Numbered from the stretch's first letter, positions 24,400 through 36,482 are shown. The stretch is 64,000 nt of DNA from Hemibagrus wyckioides (GCF_019097595.1 NC_080727.1:7032501-7096500); one strand, 5' to 3'. Translations and numbers: made by a program. The notes: a model not told the origin generated them from the letters alone.

Positions 24400-24738
24400 A
24401 AAAGACGGAGAGACTCAATGCTGTGTGTGCTGTCCCTGAAGAAGTGCAGTGGGTTTGGAAGGAAACACATCTGCTGTATCCAAGCAGGAAGTCCACCTGA
24501 TCACTACTCTGATGTCATTCATCACATGTAGAAGAAGGGAGCAGGGTTTTTTTAATTGATTGAATGGTTTATGATATTTCTGTTTTTAACATGAATCACT
24601 GATAAATGATGCAGGCTTGAGTCCTTGCTTTTTAAGGAGATTCAGGTCTCATTATTAATCTGGTGGCGGCATGAATGTGATGAATCTTAAATGGTCATTT
24701 TTTTTATGACCGTATGTTGTGCATTGTCATGCACTAGT

Positions 24739-24744
24739 AATAAA
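24739..24744 (+). terminator. polyadenylation signal of torsin A
   Basis: AATAAA 340 bp after the stop codon. It is conserved at the same place in copy C (44831-44836). Confidence 0.75.
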
Positions 24745-25461
24745 CAAAATACTTGTATCATTTTTATATGTACGGTATATACAGAAAGTACAACAACTTA
24801 ATGTCAAAATCCTGCAATACCTGCTAATAACACCATTTTGTCAAAATTGCTGAAAAATTGTTTCATATTTTTGGCATTGGTGTCCAGCTCAGTTGATTGA
24901 TTTAAAATAGGTTAAATTTTTAATTAGGATTAAATGAGAATCCTGAAAAAAGCAAACCTAGCAGCTAAACCTTGCTTTCCAGACATCACTACAGGAAGTG
25001 TTTTTGCATTGATGTTTTAAACACATTTCACTTTCTAATCATGTTTCATTTCACACATAAGATGTCTAAGATAGAACGTGGTCTGAAAATGTTTTTGCTT
25101 TTTGGCTTACATGATGGTTCGATGATCCACACTTTTAGACTGAATGTGTTTGTTTGCAGATGTCTGATGCTTATTCCACACTGATTACTTCCACTAAACC
25201 TGATAAACTTGATCTTATTCTTTACTGGTGTTCATGAGCTTTTCCTCATCTTGCAATTTACTGGTTGACTCCTTGCTGCCTTATCAGGGACCACTTTAAT
25301 CTAACAACAACTTTATGCTGGTCAGAGTTGTGTCCTAGGAGCATGGGATATATACAGAGAACTGGACACTAGCCCCATTACTGACTCTTAGATTTAGCAC
25401 ATGATCCACCTACGGCTAGTTTAGAAATAGAACATTCCAATAATTTAATGATCAATTTTTA

Positions 25462-25900
25462 AGAATTTTATTGAAGGTTCTTTTTTCGTACATACAATAA
25501 TTTTTGGAAACATTCTTAGCAAAACATCGAAACTGTCAGTGACGTTGCAAGGAAAACATACAGTATATACATGTAGTGTCAGTGCTGTCACCTAAAGGCT
25601 AAAATGGTCATCTTGACTTAAATAAATGATTAGAATTCCAATACCAATACCACTTCTACTAGTTATAGAATAAATATATGTACTGGTAATAATTATATTA
25701 GTTGTATCAATAACTCTGTTTGCATCTGGGTTTTGATATGGGAAAACAAAAAGTAGGATATGTTTATTAGTTAATTAATACCATGGTTATTGCAATGTTC
25801 TGTAATGTCACAGAAGGCTTCTGTCCTGTTACAGATAATTAGCAGTTGTAGTAATAGAATATGAAAACACTGCTTTTAATTCATCATTGCTATGGAAGTA
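25462..25900. repeat. duplicated segment downstream of torsin A (partner at 16985-17540)
   Basis: Colinear with 16985-17540 but shortened. It marks the downstream edge of gene A and the start of the repeat-rich block that follows. The 24.75-25.46 kb stretch before it has no recognisable gene. Confidence 0.75.
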
Positions 25901-25904
25901 TGGG

Positions 25905-27482
25905 GAGATGTGGTAGCTGGATGGTAGCTGTAGATAGTATGAGACTGGGTTGATTTGACATAAGATTTTGAAAGGGCCTATATACTTGGGGCTGAAGTTC
26001 TAAGGCAGCTACACAACTTTAACGAAACTAATCGTCGACAGCTGGCAAGTCGTAATGTTCTCCAGATGTTGAAAGGGGGTAAGGCCTGTGGACGAGTGGG
26101 TCAGTTAATTCTGGGCATACTCCACCCATAGTAGGAACTTGCTCCAGAGCTGTTCTTCTTGGCTACAATAAGACTGCAAATAATGTCCTAGCTCTTGGAT
26201 TAAGCATTCAGCCTGGCCTTTAGACTGCAGATGGTCCTACCTAAGCACTTCTTTGACACATTAGATAAAATGATTAATTCTTTCATTTGAGCTGGGGGAA
26301 TCTCCCTGGGTGTGCAAATCATTACTTCAGAGATGTAAGCCCAGCAGTGGCTTCTTGGGAGCCCAAGATAGTCAATACAGGGCTGCAGCCCATTGTCCTG
26401 TTACTCCACAAAGAAGAAGCTATATGCTGATAGAGATGTGGAGAGATGAATGAAGCTGGCTGCCTGGGTTTCCTCAGTGTACTCCTCCATGGCCTTGGTC
26501 TCAGGTGCCGAGAGGGGGTAAACTCGGCAGCAGGAAGGTGATGTATTGGGTAGGATTTGGGTAGGTTTAATGGAACAATGGCCCGGTGTGGTGGCAGGTG
26601 CATGGTGCATGCTTTGTTAAATACCTTGCATAGGTGATGGTGTAAGGGGGGGAGATTGTGGCTCTTATAGAGACAGTGCCGCAGGCAGTCAGTGGGCCAG
26701 TACTTTACGTTGCCAGAAGATGTGTGGATCATGGGCCTGAAGCCAGAGGAATCTCAGTATGATTGGGTTAGTCTGGGAAGAAATGACAGACAGAACTCCT
26801 CAGTGTGAATAAGTCCTATGCACAGTGTTAACGGTGCAGTGTGGTGTGTAATGTAGCCATCACTAATGGGTTGATTGTCCACCACCATGACACTGAGGGG
26901 TGTGAAACATGGGGTCGTGGGGAGCTGGAGGTCTTCCACTAGCCTGCAGTGGACCAGGCTAATGGGGGACCATGAGTCTACAAGACCGAACACGGACCTT
27001 GTTATCATATTGGAATTGCGCAGGTAGGAGTAAACTATAGGAGCGCGGTCTTAGTCTCACCTTAGCAGTTATTGGACCTGGCTTCTCAGGGCAGCTGGCA
27101 CACCGATGTCTGGCCTGGCTACAGTAGAAGCATATTTAAAGCCTCAAGCAGTGTTGGCCCTGGCGTTGAGTCCTGGCGTAGCTGTAGTAGCTGCACTGAG
27201 CAGCACTGCCAGTACTGTATGCGGGGCCTGAAGGAGGTGGGTCATGGCAGTCTGCAGAATGGTGAGCAGCTCATGGCAGGCCACCAGGACCTTGCTTTGG
27301 TGGGTGACTATGGTACAGAGCTGCTGCATATCTGCTGGATTCTCAGGAGGTGAAGTATTCTGTAACGAAGTGCCTGCACCAGATGGATTGGAATACATTT
27401 GCAGTTTAATAAAATCAAGGCAATAATCCAAGGCAGTCAAAGCAAACACATAAATAACATTGTTTACCTCTTCAATAAACAA
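25905..27482 (-). mobile_element. degraded sushi-type Ty3/gypsy internal region
   Basis: Read on the minus strand from high to low coordinate it follows gypsy order. A Gag N-terminal remnant is at about 27482-27144. A protease-like region (VDSWSPISLVHCRLVEDLQL) is at about 27008-26754. The RT N-terminus ([15 protein letters not shown], then FFFVE and CIDY-like) is at about 26640-26380. After a deletion comes integrase ([14 protein letters not shown], then WVEYAQN) at about 26250-26080. Several stops and frameshifts are present. The RT core is missing, so it cannot move. It lies within the torsin array block. Confidence 0.8.
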
Positions 27483-27499
27483 AAGGTTTATTGAACAAT

Positions 27500-28114
27500 A
27501 AATTATTAATTGGACAGTCTTCAGGCTGAGGGTTCTTCAGTGTGTAAGTGGTTCATCAGTTTCTTGGAGAATGAACCCAGAAACAGTAGTGATAGCATGC
27601 TGGGGCTGAGAACCGGAGAGTGAAAGCTGAGGGAATCCAAGATCGCTGACAGATGAGGACTCCCAAAATGGCAGACAGGAGAGAGAAGTCAACTGATGGC
27701 TATGGTAACAGAGAGGCAGGTAGAATACAGGTGGCTGGCAGAGATCAGGCAGAAGATAGGTCAGAAATATAGCAGGATTCAGAAGCTCACAGGATAACAG
27801 GTGAGGTCCAAGTCTCGGTTCAGGTTCAGGTTCAGGTTCAGGTTCAGGTTCAGGTTCAGGTTCAGGTTCAGGTTCAGGTTCAGGTTCAGGTGGCTGGAAG
27901 GTGTTAGCTCTCAGGCACAAAGCACAATCTGGCAGAGAAACAGGCCCAGAGTAGCTGCTTATATAGGACAGAGAAAGGAGCACAGGTAAAAGTCATCAAG
28001 TAATTAGAGTGGCAGAGTGAGCCAACAGGAGAGGGAGAGGGAGAGAGAGACCAGGTGAAAACCAAGAACTGGAGTAGCAGGATCCGGATGAGGCAGTAGA
28101 GCAGGGATCATGAC
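27500..28114 (-). repeat. probable LTR of the minus-strand gypsy element
   Basis: The segment upstream of the Gag remnant ends at 28108-28114 with CATGACA (TGTCATG on the minus strand), a common start for this LTR type. It abuts LINE sequence at 28117. It is non-coding and includes the TTCAGG hexamer array. A second LTR was not found, so the assignment rests on position and terminus only. Confidence 0.45.
27817..27890. repeat. (GGTTCA)n hexanucleotide array
   Basis: Twelve near-perfect GGTTCA units. They generate artefactual repeats of Glu-Pro on one strand and Phe-Arg on the other. Confidence 0.95.
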
Positions 28115-28116
28115 AA

Positions 28117-28560
28117 TTTCCACTATTATGCCGATGACACACAGCTATATTATATATGATGTAATTTTGTTGCCTTTGGTTGGATTATTGTAATGCCTTT
28201 CTGTCTGGATGTTCCAATAGGAGCAAAAACAGCTCTAGTTAGTCCAGAACGCAGCAGCTAGAGTCCTAACTAGAACCAGAAGATATGAACACATCACTCC
28301 AATCTTGTCCGCACTGCACTAGCTCCCAGTCAAATTTTGCACTGATTATAAAATACTATTAGTACCAGAGAACATGAACAATGTTTTGGTTTTTATGATC
28401 CGCCACACCTACCTTCCGGTAGCTGTGTTCAGGACTCAGACACAGTGTTTACGTCCAGGCTGAAAACACATTTGTTTAGTCAAGTTTTCACCTGGCATGC
28501 AGAACACTGTGAATCTCTTGATACAAAATAAATTACAAAATAAAACACATTAAATAATAT
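28117..28560 (+). mobile_element. LINE (L2/CR1-like) reverse transcriptase fragment, segmental copy 1
   Basis: The plus strand begins with an RT core HYYADDTQLY at about 28124 (YADD active site), runs through decayed C-terminal RT sequence and ends near SDTVF..SRLKTHLFSQ at about 28430-28480. The same C-terminus is present at 45176-45336 plus 57839-57960 and, in another element, at 63716-63961. Frameshifts are present throughout. Confidence 0.72.
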
Positions 28561-28678
28561 ACATAAAAAAAACAAGAAACGAACAAAAAAAAAAAGTACT
28601 TTATCTATATAAAAATGAGCAAAAACATAAAAGCCACTGCTGGTAGTAGCTTGTGTGGCATGTTTCTTTTACAATTTA

Positions 28679-29231
28679 CACTACCAGTCAAAAGTTTGGA
28701 CACACCTTCTAATCCCATGGTCTTTCGTGATGTTTATTTCTTTCTACATTGTAAAACAATGCTGAAGGCGGCCGAAATACACAATAATCTCGTTTGAACA
28801 GTCGATATTGAGATATGTCTGCTACTGATGCTCTGTAAAGCCTTCATAACGGCTCTAATCTGAGGTGCTGTTAATTGGTGATTTCTGAGGCTGGTCACTC
28901 TAAATGAACTTCTCCTCTGCAGCAGAGGTAAGTTTTGGTCTTGCTTTACTGGGATGGTCTTCATGTGAGCCAGTTTCATCATGGTGCTTGATGGGTTTTG
29001 CAAATGCACTCGACAATACTGTTCTTGCAAGAACTATTCCAGACCACCTGACCTTCGTGTCTTAAAATAACAACTGACTGTTTTTTTGTTGTCATTACAT
29101 ATGGATTACTGAAGTCCATGTGTGTTATTTCATAGTTTTGAAATCTCCAGTATTGTTCTAGAATGTAGAAAATAAATCCCTAAACAAAAAACTTATTCAA
29201 AGGTGTGTCCAAACTTTTGACTGGTAGTGTG
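28679..29231 (-). mobile_element. internally deleted Tc1-like element with 30-bp inverted ends
   Basis: The left end is CACTACCAGTCAAAAGTTTG and the right end CAAACTTTTGACTGGTAGTG, near-perfect inverted repeats of about 30 bp with TA on both outer sides. The minus strand keeps a transposase N-terminal helix-turn-helix piece (SLRNHQLTAPQIRA, then ISISTVQTRL) at about 28790-28950. The paralogous block at about 58090 lacks the element and has a single TA, so the insertion is younger than the segmental duplication. Confidence 0.88.
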
Positions 29232-29349
29232 TATCAGAAGCAAAATATATTATATTATTGTTCTTCTGAAAACTGGACATCCAACCGCAATGCTAGCAAG
29301 TATGTTCTTATGCTGATAATAATTATGATATATCTGTAAGGAGGAGGTG

Positions 29350-30030
29350 GATGCAGATGGGAAAGAATCCATAGGCAGGGAGTTTAATAATAGAACTCAC
29401 AAAAATACAAGACAAAATGGAAGACAAAAACGGAGTAGATGCAAACAGGCAAAATTCAAATACCAGAGAGGATAGTCAACAAGGCAACCAATTCCAAAGT
29501 CAAAACACAATGGCAAACAATGGAAACAAAAGAAGGCTTGGTATGCAGGTATAACTGCCAAACCTGCTTGACATGGGTTTTAAAGTCCTTGGAATAGATG
29601 AATATGCCCTATATTTATAGACAATCATGCAATGGTTCAATATGTCCCAGAAGATTTCGTTTACAAAGTATTGAAAAACTGCTGGTGCATCGCCCATATG
29701 GCATGACTAAATACTCTTAGTGCCCCCTAGTGGTAAAGAAGGCTGTTTTCCACTCATCCCCTCTCAAATCTGGATCAGATTCTACACTAGTTAGATTCTA
29801 CATTACTTAGGTCTAGTTTAGTAAAGATGCATGCCTCCCGGAGTTGTTCTAGGGGATCCAGTTGCAGGGGGAAGGGGTATTGTACAGTGATAGCATTGAG
29901 TCCCTGATAACACTTACAAGGTCTTACAAGGTTTTTGTTTCCTGGATAATTTCTTGTGGGCCAGATAGATTTTGTGATGCTGATCACAGAAATAAGTTTA
30001 CAATTTTCCCACAAGGCTTCTGAGAAACGG
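29350..30030 (-). mobile_element. gypsy reverse-transcriptase remnant
   Basis: The minus strand reads [15 protein letters not shown], then [17 protein letters not shown] (about 29990-29790), then APAVFQYFVNEIF and a decayed VYIDD-type region (about 29697-29600). These are consecutive RT blocks of a sushi-like gypsy. The upstream RT start lies at 31570-31430, so the element is interrupted by 30035-31420. The second segmental copy keeps a shorter version at about 58430-58760. Confidence 0.78.
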
Positions 30031-30199
30031 CTAATTCTCTGATATAAATTACATATTTTTCAAATCCGGGTGTTTTGCATAGTTATGGGTGCTCATGTTT
30101 AGTTTAGCTTGAGTCAAAATTATTATATTTTACAGTCATAACCAATGCAATTTATCACTTAGCTAAAATAACGCAAGAAAGGAGGATAAGGACAAGGAG

Positions 30200-31260
30200 G
30201 CAGGGATGGACGAGCCTATGCAGATGTTGCAGCTTCTGATGATCCAGATTTCGGGCCATTAATATCCAGCGATCCTCATTTAATTTCTCAGGTACAGCTG
30301 AACGATCTTGTCAGAGATTTAGATTTATGGAAGAGTCAGGCAGAGCTGCTTGATTCCAGGTTGCAAGGATGGAACCTGTTGTCACCAGATAAAAAGATTT
30401 TCGCCGCCATCATGAAAATTTGACTAAATTCTTCAGACAAGTTGACAGTCTGAACTTTTGCAGTGACGTTGGTGGATTGCTTTCTGCTCTTGGATGTGAA
30501 CATGATCCAACAGAATGGCGACTGTTTATTGACTAATCATTCTTAGGTTTAGAGGCTGTTTTGCTGCACAGTGGCAATATTGACCCTTCAAAATTTGACC
30601 CTCAAGGACCCTTGACGAAAACATACAGCTGCTGCTGAATCACATTCAGTACTCGAAGTACAGCTGGAATGTATGTGGCAATCTGAAGGTGGTTACAATT
30701 TTACTCGGTCTGCAGCTTGGATACACCAAGTATAGTTGTTTTCTTTGTGAGTGGACAGCCAAGCAAAAGATTCACATTACGTGATAAAGGACTGGTCACC
30801 TCACAGGGAATTGGTTCCTGGGCAGAAGAATGTTGCACATGACCCACTGGTTGATCCAAAGAAGATATTTCTTCCACCTTTGCACATCAAACTTGGGCTA
30901 AAGAAAAACTTTGTTAAGGCTATGAACAAGCCTTTGCCTACTTGCAACAGATGTTTCCATGATGCAAAGATAAAAGAAGGTGTTTTCATTGGCCTGCAGA
31001 TCTGACAAGTGATGATGGATAGTCACTTTGATGGCTTTCTGTAGGGTGGGTGAACGGTGCCAAATTTTCCAGCCAACCTCAGTGCCGTAAGTGACAAACA
31101 TGGTGAAAGGTTTCACCAAGTCAGGGAAAGTGGAGTCCGTCTATGCTGGGGGACTATTGTTGGACACTGATATACACTGATAAGAATTGGACAGTTGCTA
31201 CAAACGAAAATCTGTGGCAAAATATTCCTGGTTTTCTCTCTTGCTCATGCTACAATATCG
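30200..31260 (+). pseudogene. broken gene of an unidentified, mobile-type conserved family
   Basis: I do not have a family name for this. The plus strand, across several frames, reads VQLNDLVRDLDLWKSQAELL.., WNLLSPDKKIF (about 30295-30400), GLLSALGCEHDPTEWRLFID (about 30470-30535), EAVLLHSGN (about 30550), VSGQPSKRFTLRDKGLVTS-like residues, then VDPKKIFLPPLHIKLGLKKNFVKAMNK (30850-30935) and AKIKEGVFIGLQI (to 31005). I recall similar uncharacterised proteins scattered through insects and fish, with a patchy distribution that suggests a mobile origin. At least four stops or frameshifts make it non-functional. It sits between two halves of a gypsy RT. Confidence 0.55.
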
Positions 31261-31429
31261 TAGCATAGGCCTATGCGGCTGGAGACGTCGCAATGTAATG
31301 TGTAATTGCAGTTTTTTTTAAAAACCCCTACACGATACAGAAATTACAGTCTAGTTGTTTCACCAAAAATTGCTGAGGAAACTAAAATTTTCATAAAAAT
31401 TTGTTGGCCAGTGTAATCTATGCAGAGCC

Positions 31430-31600
31430 TCAGCCCACTGTCTTTTTTCTCCACAAAGAAGAATCCTGCTGCAGTGGAAGCGGTAGAGGGGCATATAAAA
31501 CCGGCAGCTAGAGTCTTTTCAATATATTTCTCTATGGCCTTGGTCTAAGGGGTGAGGGGGTAACTTGGTGGCTCGTTTCTTACTAAACACGACGACCCTC
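31430..31600 (-). mobile_element. gypsy RT N-terminal remnant
   Basis: The minus strand reads [20 protein letters not shown].., [13 protein letters not shown] (about 31555-31440). This is the start of the gypsy RT and continues, after the 1.4 kb interruption, at 29990. The same block is present in segmental copy 2 at 58640-58755. Confidence 0.78.
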
Positions 31601-31609
31601 AAGGGTGTG

Positions 31610-33240
31610 ACTTGCTACGTTTTTTGGGTATTTTCCACAAATCTTGTAATTTTCAGTGTTTCTCATGATGTGTCGGATCCCTTCTGGCAAATAAAAAAAG
31701 AGCAAATATAATCTCATGACTCTTAACTATACAATCAGAGAAGCTGTCAGTGTGTAGTATGTGGTAGTCCTGATTTAAACAAAATCAGTATAAAAAATGT
31801 TTCTGTAATATAATAGCAGCAAAGCTCGATTCATTATGACAGCCATGATTAGATTGAATAATTTAAAGAATTATTTACATTAAAGAGCAAAACAATAGCA
31901 AAACTTACCTCGGAATCCCTCTTGGACATTCAGTTGCAAAACCTACAATGTGTTTTTTGTTATACGTAAGTTGTTATATGTAAGTTAGCCAATAAATAGA
32001 GGACACTTTCATAGAGGATTTAAGTGATTTGTGTCAGTTCTGTGGGGAAGACATCATCCCAAGTGATCCAGAATTGACACCTGCATGGGTAAGTGGACAT
32101 TTTTTATTTTAAAAGTTTCTTCTGTGCTCTTTTTTATATAAAACATAGTAATGATAGCTTAATTTTACTGGCCTTTTCACTGCCTTATGCCTTTACAGCT
32201 AAACATAAATATATTATGATATTTTACTGATGATTTGAAACTTTTTATGATCATTCAGATAGCCTATGATGGATATAACAGGTGGTAGCATCAATCATGT
32301 TTTGGCCACCACCAGCAGAGGTAACTTTTTATTGCCCAGTATGTACTGAAGAACAGATTGTGGTTAACTGGGTCTGTTGCAAATGCACATTGGCACGAGC
32401 AACTTATTATTATTTAATATAGTTTATTTCTGTAATCATATTGCTATTCATGTTTTAATATTTTGAGGCTTGTTTGGAGTTTTTATGTTTATTCATTGTA
32501 TATGTTTGAATAGTTGTTTTATGTAGTTGTACAAAATATAATTTAAATAAATTTCTCAAATAAAAAATGTTGTTCTTACAATTAAAGCTTATTTGTATAT
32601 GTAGTTTGTCTGTGTGGCAGTGGGGTTGTGGTTAAGCAGCAGCTGAGGACTAAAAGGTCCAGGTGCATTATAGATCCCCAGACTGTTATATACAATGAAG
32701 AGACACTTTACTCAGGCCTCCAGGGAATTCTGTTCCCGCTGTGATTTCAGTGTAAGAGACTGTTCTATAGCTGAAACTTGTTATACATAATGAATGTAAC
32801 TTAAATACGTTACTAGTACCATTTAATACTTTGCATTATAAATCATTAGAATAAAGAGAATAAAAAATATATGAAATATGCTAAATTAAAACAATTTTCT
32901 AGATAAACAGTAGCCTAGTGCTTAATAACGTAAACCTAAAACCTAAAATAACAAAAGAGACTGCATTTTTAGGATTTCATCTAATTAAACACATGCATGC
33001 TCACATTCCTATAATTATCTACTATATCTGAAGCAACGCCTCAGGACAAGAATCAGCTGTGTACCGGTATCTGAATAACAAAGGACACACATTTGAGAAC
33101 GATCTTTGACAGAGAATACAGAGGAATTGAGAGAGGAATGAATGCCAACCATATTTAGCTGGGGCAATACATAGTGAAATGAAACATGGTTGCTCCAGGA
33201 CCATGGTGCTACATGAAACAACACAGAGCTAAGGCCTGAA
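31610..33240. other. non-coding part of segmental copy 1
   Basis: AT-rich sequence without a recognisable gene. The part 32300-32900 is nearly identical to 58800-58850 plus 60430-60960. The pieces at 31610-32290 match nothing I can see in copy 2. Confidence 0.5.
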
Positions 33241-33247
33241 AATATGA

Positions 33248-33402
33248 GATGTGGTAGCTCAGTGGTTAAGGTGTTGCCCTAATGATTGGAAGGTTGTAAG
33301 TTTGAATCTGGGGTCTGCTGAGCCCTTAACCCTCAATTGTATAAAAAATGAGATACATCTAAGTTGCTCTGGATAAGGTGTCTGTCAAATGCTGTGAAAG
33401 TA
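33248..33402 (+). mobile_element. tRNA-derived SINE (segmental copy 1)
   Basis: Box A-like GGTAGCTCAGTGG and box B-like GTAAGTTTGAATC are followed by the common fish SINE tail CTCTGGATAAGGTGTCTGTCAAATG. The same SINE is at 61371-61527, so it predates the segmental duplication. Confidence 0.8.
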
Positions 33403-33639
33403 AAACAATAAGTTGTCCTTGCTACATAAAGTGTATAATGTGAAGCTATCCAGGTGAAAAAATCCTTGCGGTGGAGGTTTTGGGCATAACCTGTCTTGTA
33501 TTTTTCATGCTGCTCCATCATCCATCCCCAAGAAGATAAAGACCTCTTCACAGGTCCACCAGGAAAGCTAAGGAGCCATCCACTCTCACATTATCTGATC
33601 GTTACTCCTAATACTTAACAATTCAGTTCAATTCAAATT

Positions 33640-35870
33640 CAATTCAAAGCGCTTATTGACATGTGCACAGTGAGAAAAACAAGTTCCCCTGTACAATGAA
33701 ATTGTTTCTTTGCTGTCTACAGTGAATGCCTGAACAAGTACAAAACAAGTAAAAAAATGAACACACACACACTTCTATATATATATAAACACACAAACAT
33801 AATAAAATATGAAACTATGCCACAGAATTAGAAATATAGACTATGTACTGTATATCTGTATATGCAAGTGTACAATATTGTCTTATGTGCAAAACAATAT
33901 TACAGTAACGTACAAATTGAATGCAACTGTAGATAATAATAGCAGCAGAAGTAACATTAACAATGTGCAACTGAGATGCAGCTACTTGATAATAATAGCA
34001 GAAGTAACATTAACAAATGGGCAAAATGAGAAGGAGCAATTTCTAAGACAATTTCAAAACAATCTTTATGTATGACTTCATTTACAATGAAAGAAAAAGC
34101 CTCGCTGGTGTTGCATTTTGCAACCATTCTGGTTTTTTACACCATATTTTACACCATAACCATTCTGACAGGAGCTGGCATGGCCGAAATTGTACAATTA
34201 TTTAGTTGAGACATGTAATGAGCACTGGGTCGGCTTCAACGAGACTAGTAAGCACAAAACAGATCATGATGTTATAATAAGCGTGTGTGTGTGTAAACGT
34301 TTTTCATATGCTGAAGGTTTTTTGGTCTGGCTAGCTTTAGCTTATCTGTTTGTTTTTGGTGTTCTGGATAGAGCACATTTTATTTCAGTTTACTCTTCTC
34401 TTTACAATTAGGAAACTATTCAGGACAACACTTTAACTTCTAACATTAAAACCACTGACATGTGAAGTGAAATTGAATATTACCTTACAATAAAGTGGAA
34501 TATATTAGGCAAAAAAGTAAACAGTCAGATCTCTATGTGTTGTGTTAGAAGCAGGAAACATGGGCAAGTGTAAGGATCTGAGCGACTTCAGGCTCTTTGA
34601 TGTGCTTGGGGTGTGAAGGCTAATCCATCTGGTCCAGTCCCACAGAATAACTACTGTAGCACAGATTGCTGAAAAAATTCATGTTGGCTGATGACAGAAA
34701 GATATAAGAACACAGAGTATCACCGTTTGCTATGTATGGGGCTGTGTAGACACAAACTGCTCAAACATCATGCAAGAAGCGTCACTGTATCACTGTTAAA
34801 ATCTGCAGTGATGGAGCTTTAATAAGATGTTTAAAAAAAATGATTATTTTTACCTAGCCTACCAGAGGCATATTTATTATTTTCTTCACACAAGTGTTTC
34901 TATCTTTAATGTAAATGGTGATATCAAACCAATTTCTGCTCTCTGAGATGCCCCAAATGCTTGTTCATTAGCATCTAAAAATTTAAAGGCTTAAATAATA
35001 AATAGTTAAATAATCAATTTTGTTGTACATTTACATATAAATAATTTGTTGTACATTTAATTACATAAAAAAAACATTTTAGTTTAATGTAATGACGTTA
35101 TTGTTGGCTCCAGGGTCTGTATGGATTCAGGCAGAATAAACTCATGAACTCTTTATGCCAAGATTCATATTTTCCATGATTATGGCATTTTAAACAGAGT
35201 TCTTGAGGGACACTGACCTGCACCAGAAAACTGTAAATTGTTTTAACAGGTTAATTGTAATGTAAGATGCTTGAATTTCATCTTCTTGATATTTTCCACA
35301 CAGCTTGCTTTGAAAATCCATTCAGATCGCTGTCATTTCATGATTATCAAATTAGCCGGTACACATACACTACTCTCTTGTCACCCAGTATCTAATGGGC
35401 CCTGATTTAGGTATCAGAACTGCTTTAGGAGTCCACATAAATGAGTACAGTATTGGTCCAATACCAGTAATGATATAAATGCATCCCTACAGTATGTATT
35501 GCAGTATAATCAGATTTAGAAATGTTTAATAAAAATTAATTGTAAAATGATCTGTTATCAAGTGGAACAGGTTTAATGCCCCCTTTATGTTTTTGTTTCT
35601 ACTTCATAGTAATGCAAACATTGAAAACAATGAAAACATTGTGCAGGTGGCACTGGATTTTTGGAAAGCAGGAAGGGATTGATCTGAAAGATTTGGAGGA
35701 AGCCCTGTCACTGTCTGTTTTTAACATCAAGAACAGTACATAGAGCAGGATTCCTGAGTGACATAACACTATCTTGTGAATTTTAAAAAAGTCACAATAA
35801 CCCATGGGCAGATGTCCAAGAGGACTGGTTGTGACTGTGTTCACACATACAGTGACTTAGTCACTACAAG
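33640..35870 (+). pseudogene. torsin copy B (truncated pseudogene)
   Basis: Colinear with torsin A from the 1a-1b intron to intron 4 but with large losses. It has an exon 1b remnant (34087-34247; the signal-peptide part is replaced and deletions break the frame, and the donor changed from G|GT to A|GT), a deleted Tc1-like remnant (34430-34800), then directly intron 3 sequence (about 35030-35600) and an exon 4 remnant (35610-35735) with an inserted segment and a stop. Exons 1a, 2, 3 and 5 are missing. The copy is cut off at 35870, exactly where a repeat with a CAGGGGCGTAATTT end begins. No function as a torsin is possible. Confidence 0.88.
34430..34800 (+). mobile_element. Tc1-like remnant in torsin B
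   Basis: It starts after CTAACATTAAAACCACTGACATGTGAAG and carries GCAGGAAACATGGGCAAGTG and GGTCCAGTCCCACAGAATAAC, the N-terminal part of the same transposase family as at 19601. It occupies the equivalent intron position and has lost its 3' half. Confidence 0.78.
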
Positions 35871-36268
35871 CAGGGGCGTAATTTCCACTGGGGACTTTTC
35901 AAAATCCCATTTGTGTCCCCCCGACTTTTTAAACTTGTTTGTTATGATTTTTTAACCCCACACCGTCATCGCCAAGGAGGAGCAGGCAGGGGTGTAGCCC
36001 CAATTCTTGGGCCCTATGCAAAGACAGTGTATGGGGGGCCCCTTTCCCATCATCTCATGATCCATGCTATTTATCACTTTTTTTTTTTTTAAATAATAAT
36101 ATAAAAGTGTACACACTTTACTCACTGATACAGTAATTGTTGTCAAATCAGTGATGTAAAATTGAAATTGAATACCATGTATAGTATAAAAAAATGATTT
36201 GCATTGCATGCATGTTAATGCAGCACAGAAATAATTTTGTGTATAAATTGTGCTATACCAAGATAGGT

Positions 36269-36447
36269 AATGTTGGTCCTGGAAGGCCACTGTCCTACAG
36301 AGTTTAGCTCCAACCTTAATCAAGCACACCTGAACTAGCTAATCAAGGTCTTCAGGAATACTAAGGCTATAGACAGTTATGTTTTGTTTTTTCTTCTTCG
36401 TCTTAGGGTTGAAGCTAAAATCTACAGGACAGCGGCTCTCCAAGAAT
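36269..36447. mobile_element. palindromic hAT-type MITE
   Basis: The left arm TCCTGGAAGGCCACTGTCC...AGAGTTTAGCTCCAAC is matched by an inverted right arm GTTGAAGCTAAAATCTACAGGACAGCGGCTCTCCAAG, with little between. This architecture and sequence are widespread in fish genomes. No coding capacity. Confidence 0.68.
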
Positions 36448-36482
36448 GACTTTGCCTACCCCTGTGACTTTATACTATAAAT

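Larger units (their letters stand above)
28117..33610. repeat. segmental duplication, copy 1
   Basis: Colinear with 45176-45336 + 57839-61740, which is interrupted there by a 12.5 kb transposon. Matching blocks include 28600-28678 / 58030-58096, 29230-29700 / 58097-58500, 31440-31560 / 58640-58750, 32580-32800 / 60660-60880 and 33020-33610 / 61160-61740. Copy 1 continues after pseudogene B at 37966-38045. Differences between the copies are mostly clean insertions and deletions of mobile elements. Confidence 0.85.

Noticed and set aside
27537..27983. 148-codon minus-strand frame with Glu-Pro repeats
   Set aside because: Produced by the GGTTCA hexamer array in a probable LTR; no homology on either side.
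34087..35735. A functional third torsin gene
   Set aside because: Only remnants of exons 1b and 4 remain, with frame breaks and a lost consensus donor; exons 2, 3 and 5 are absent.
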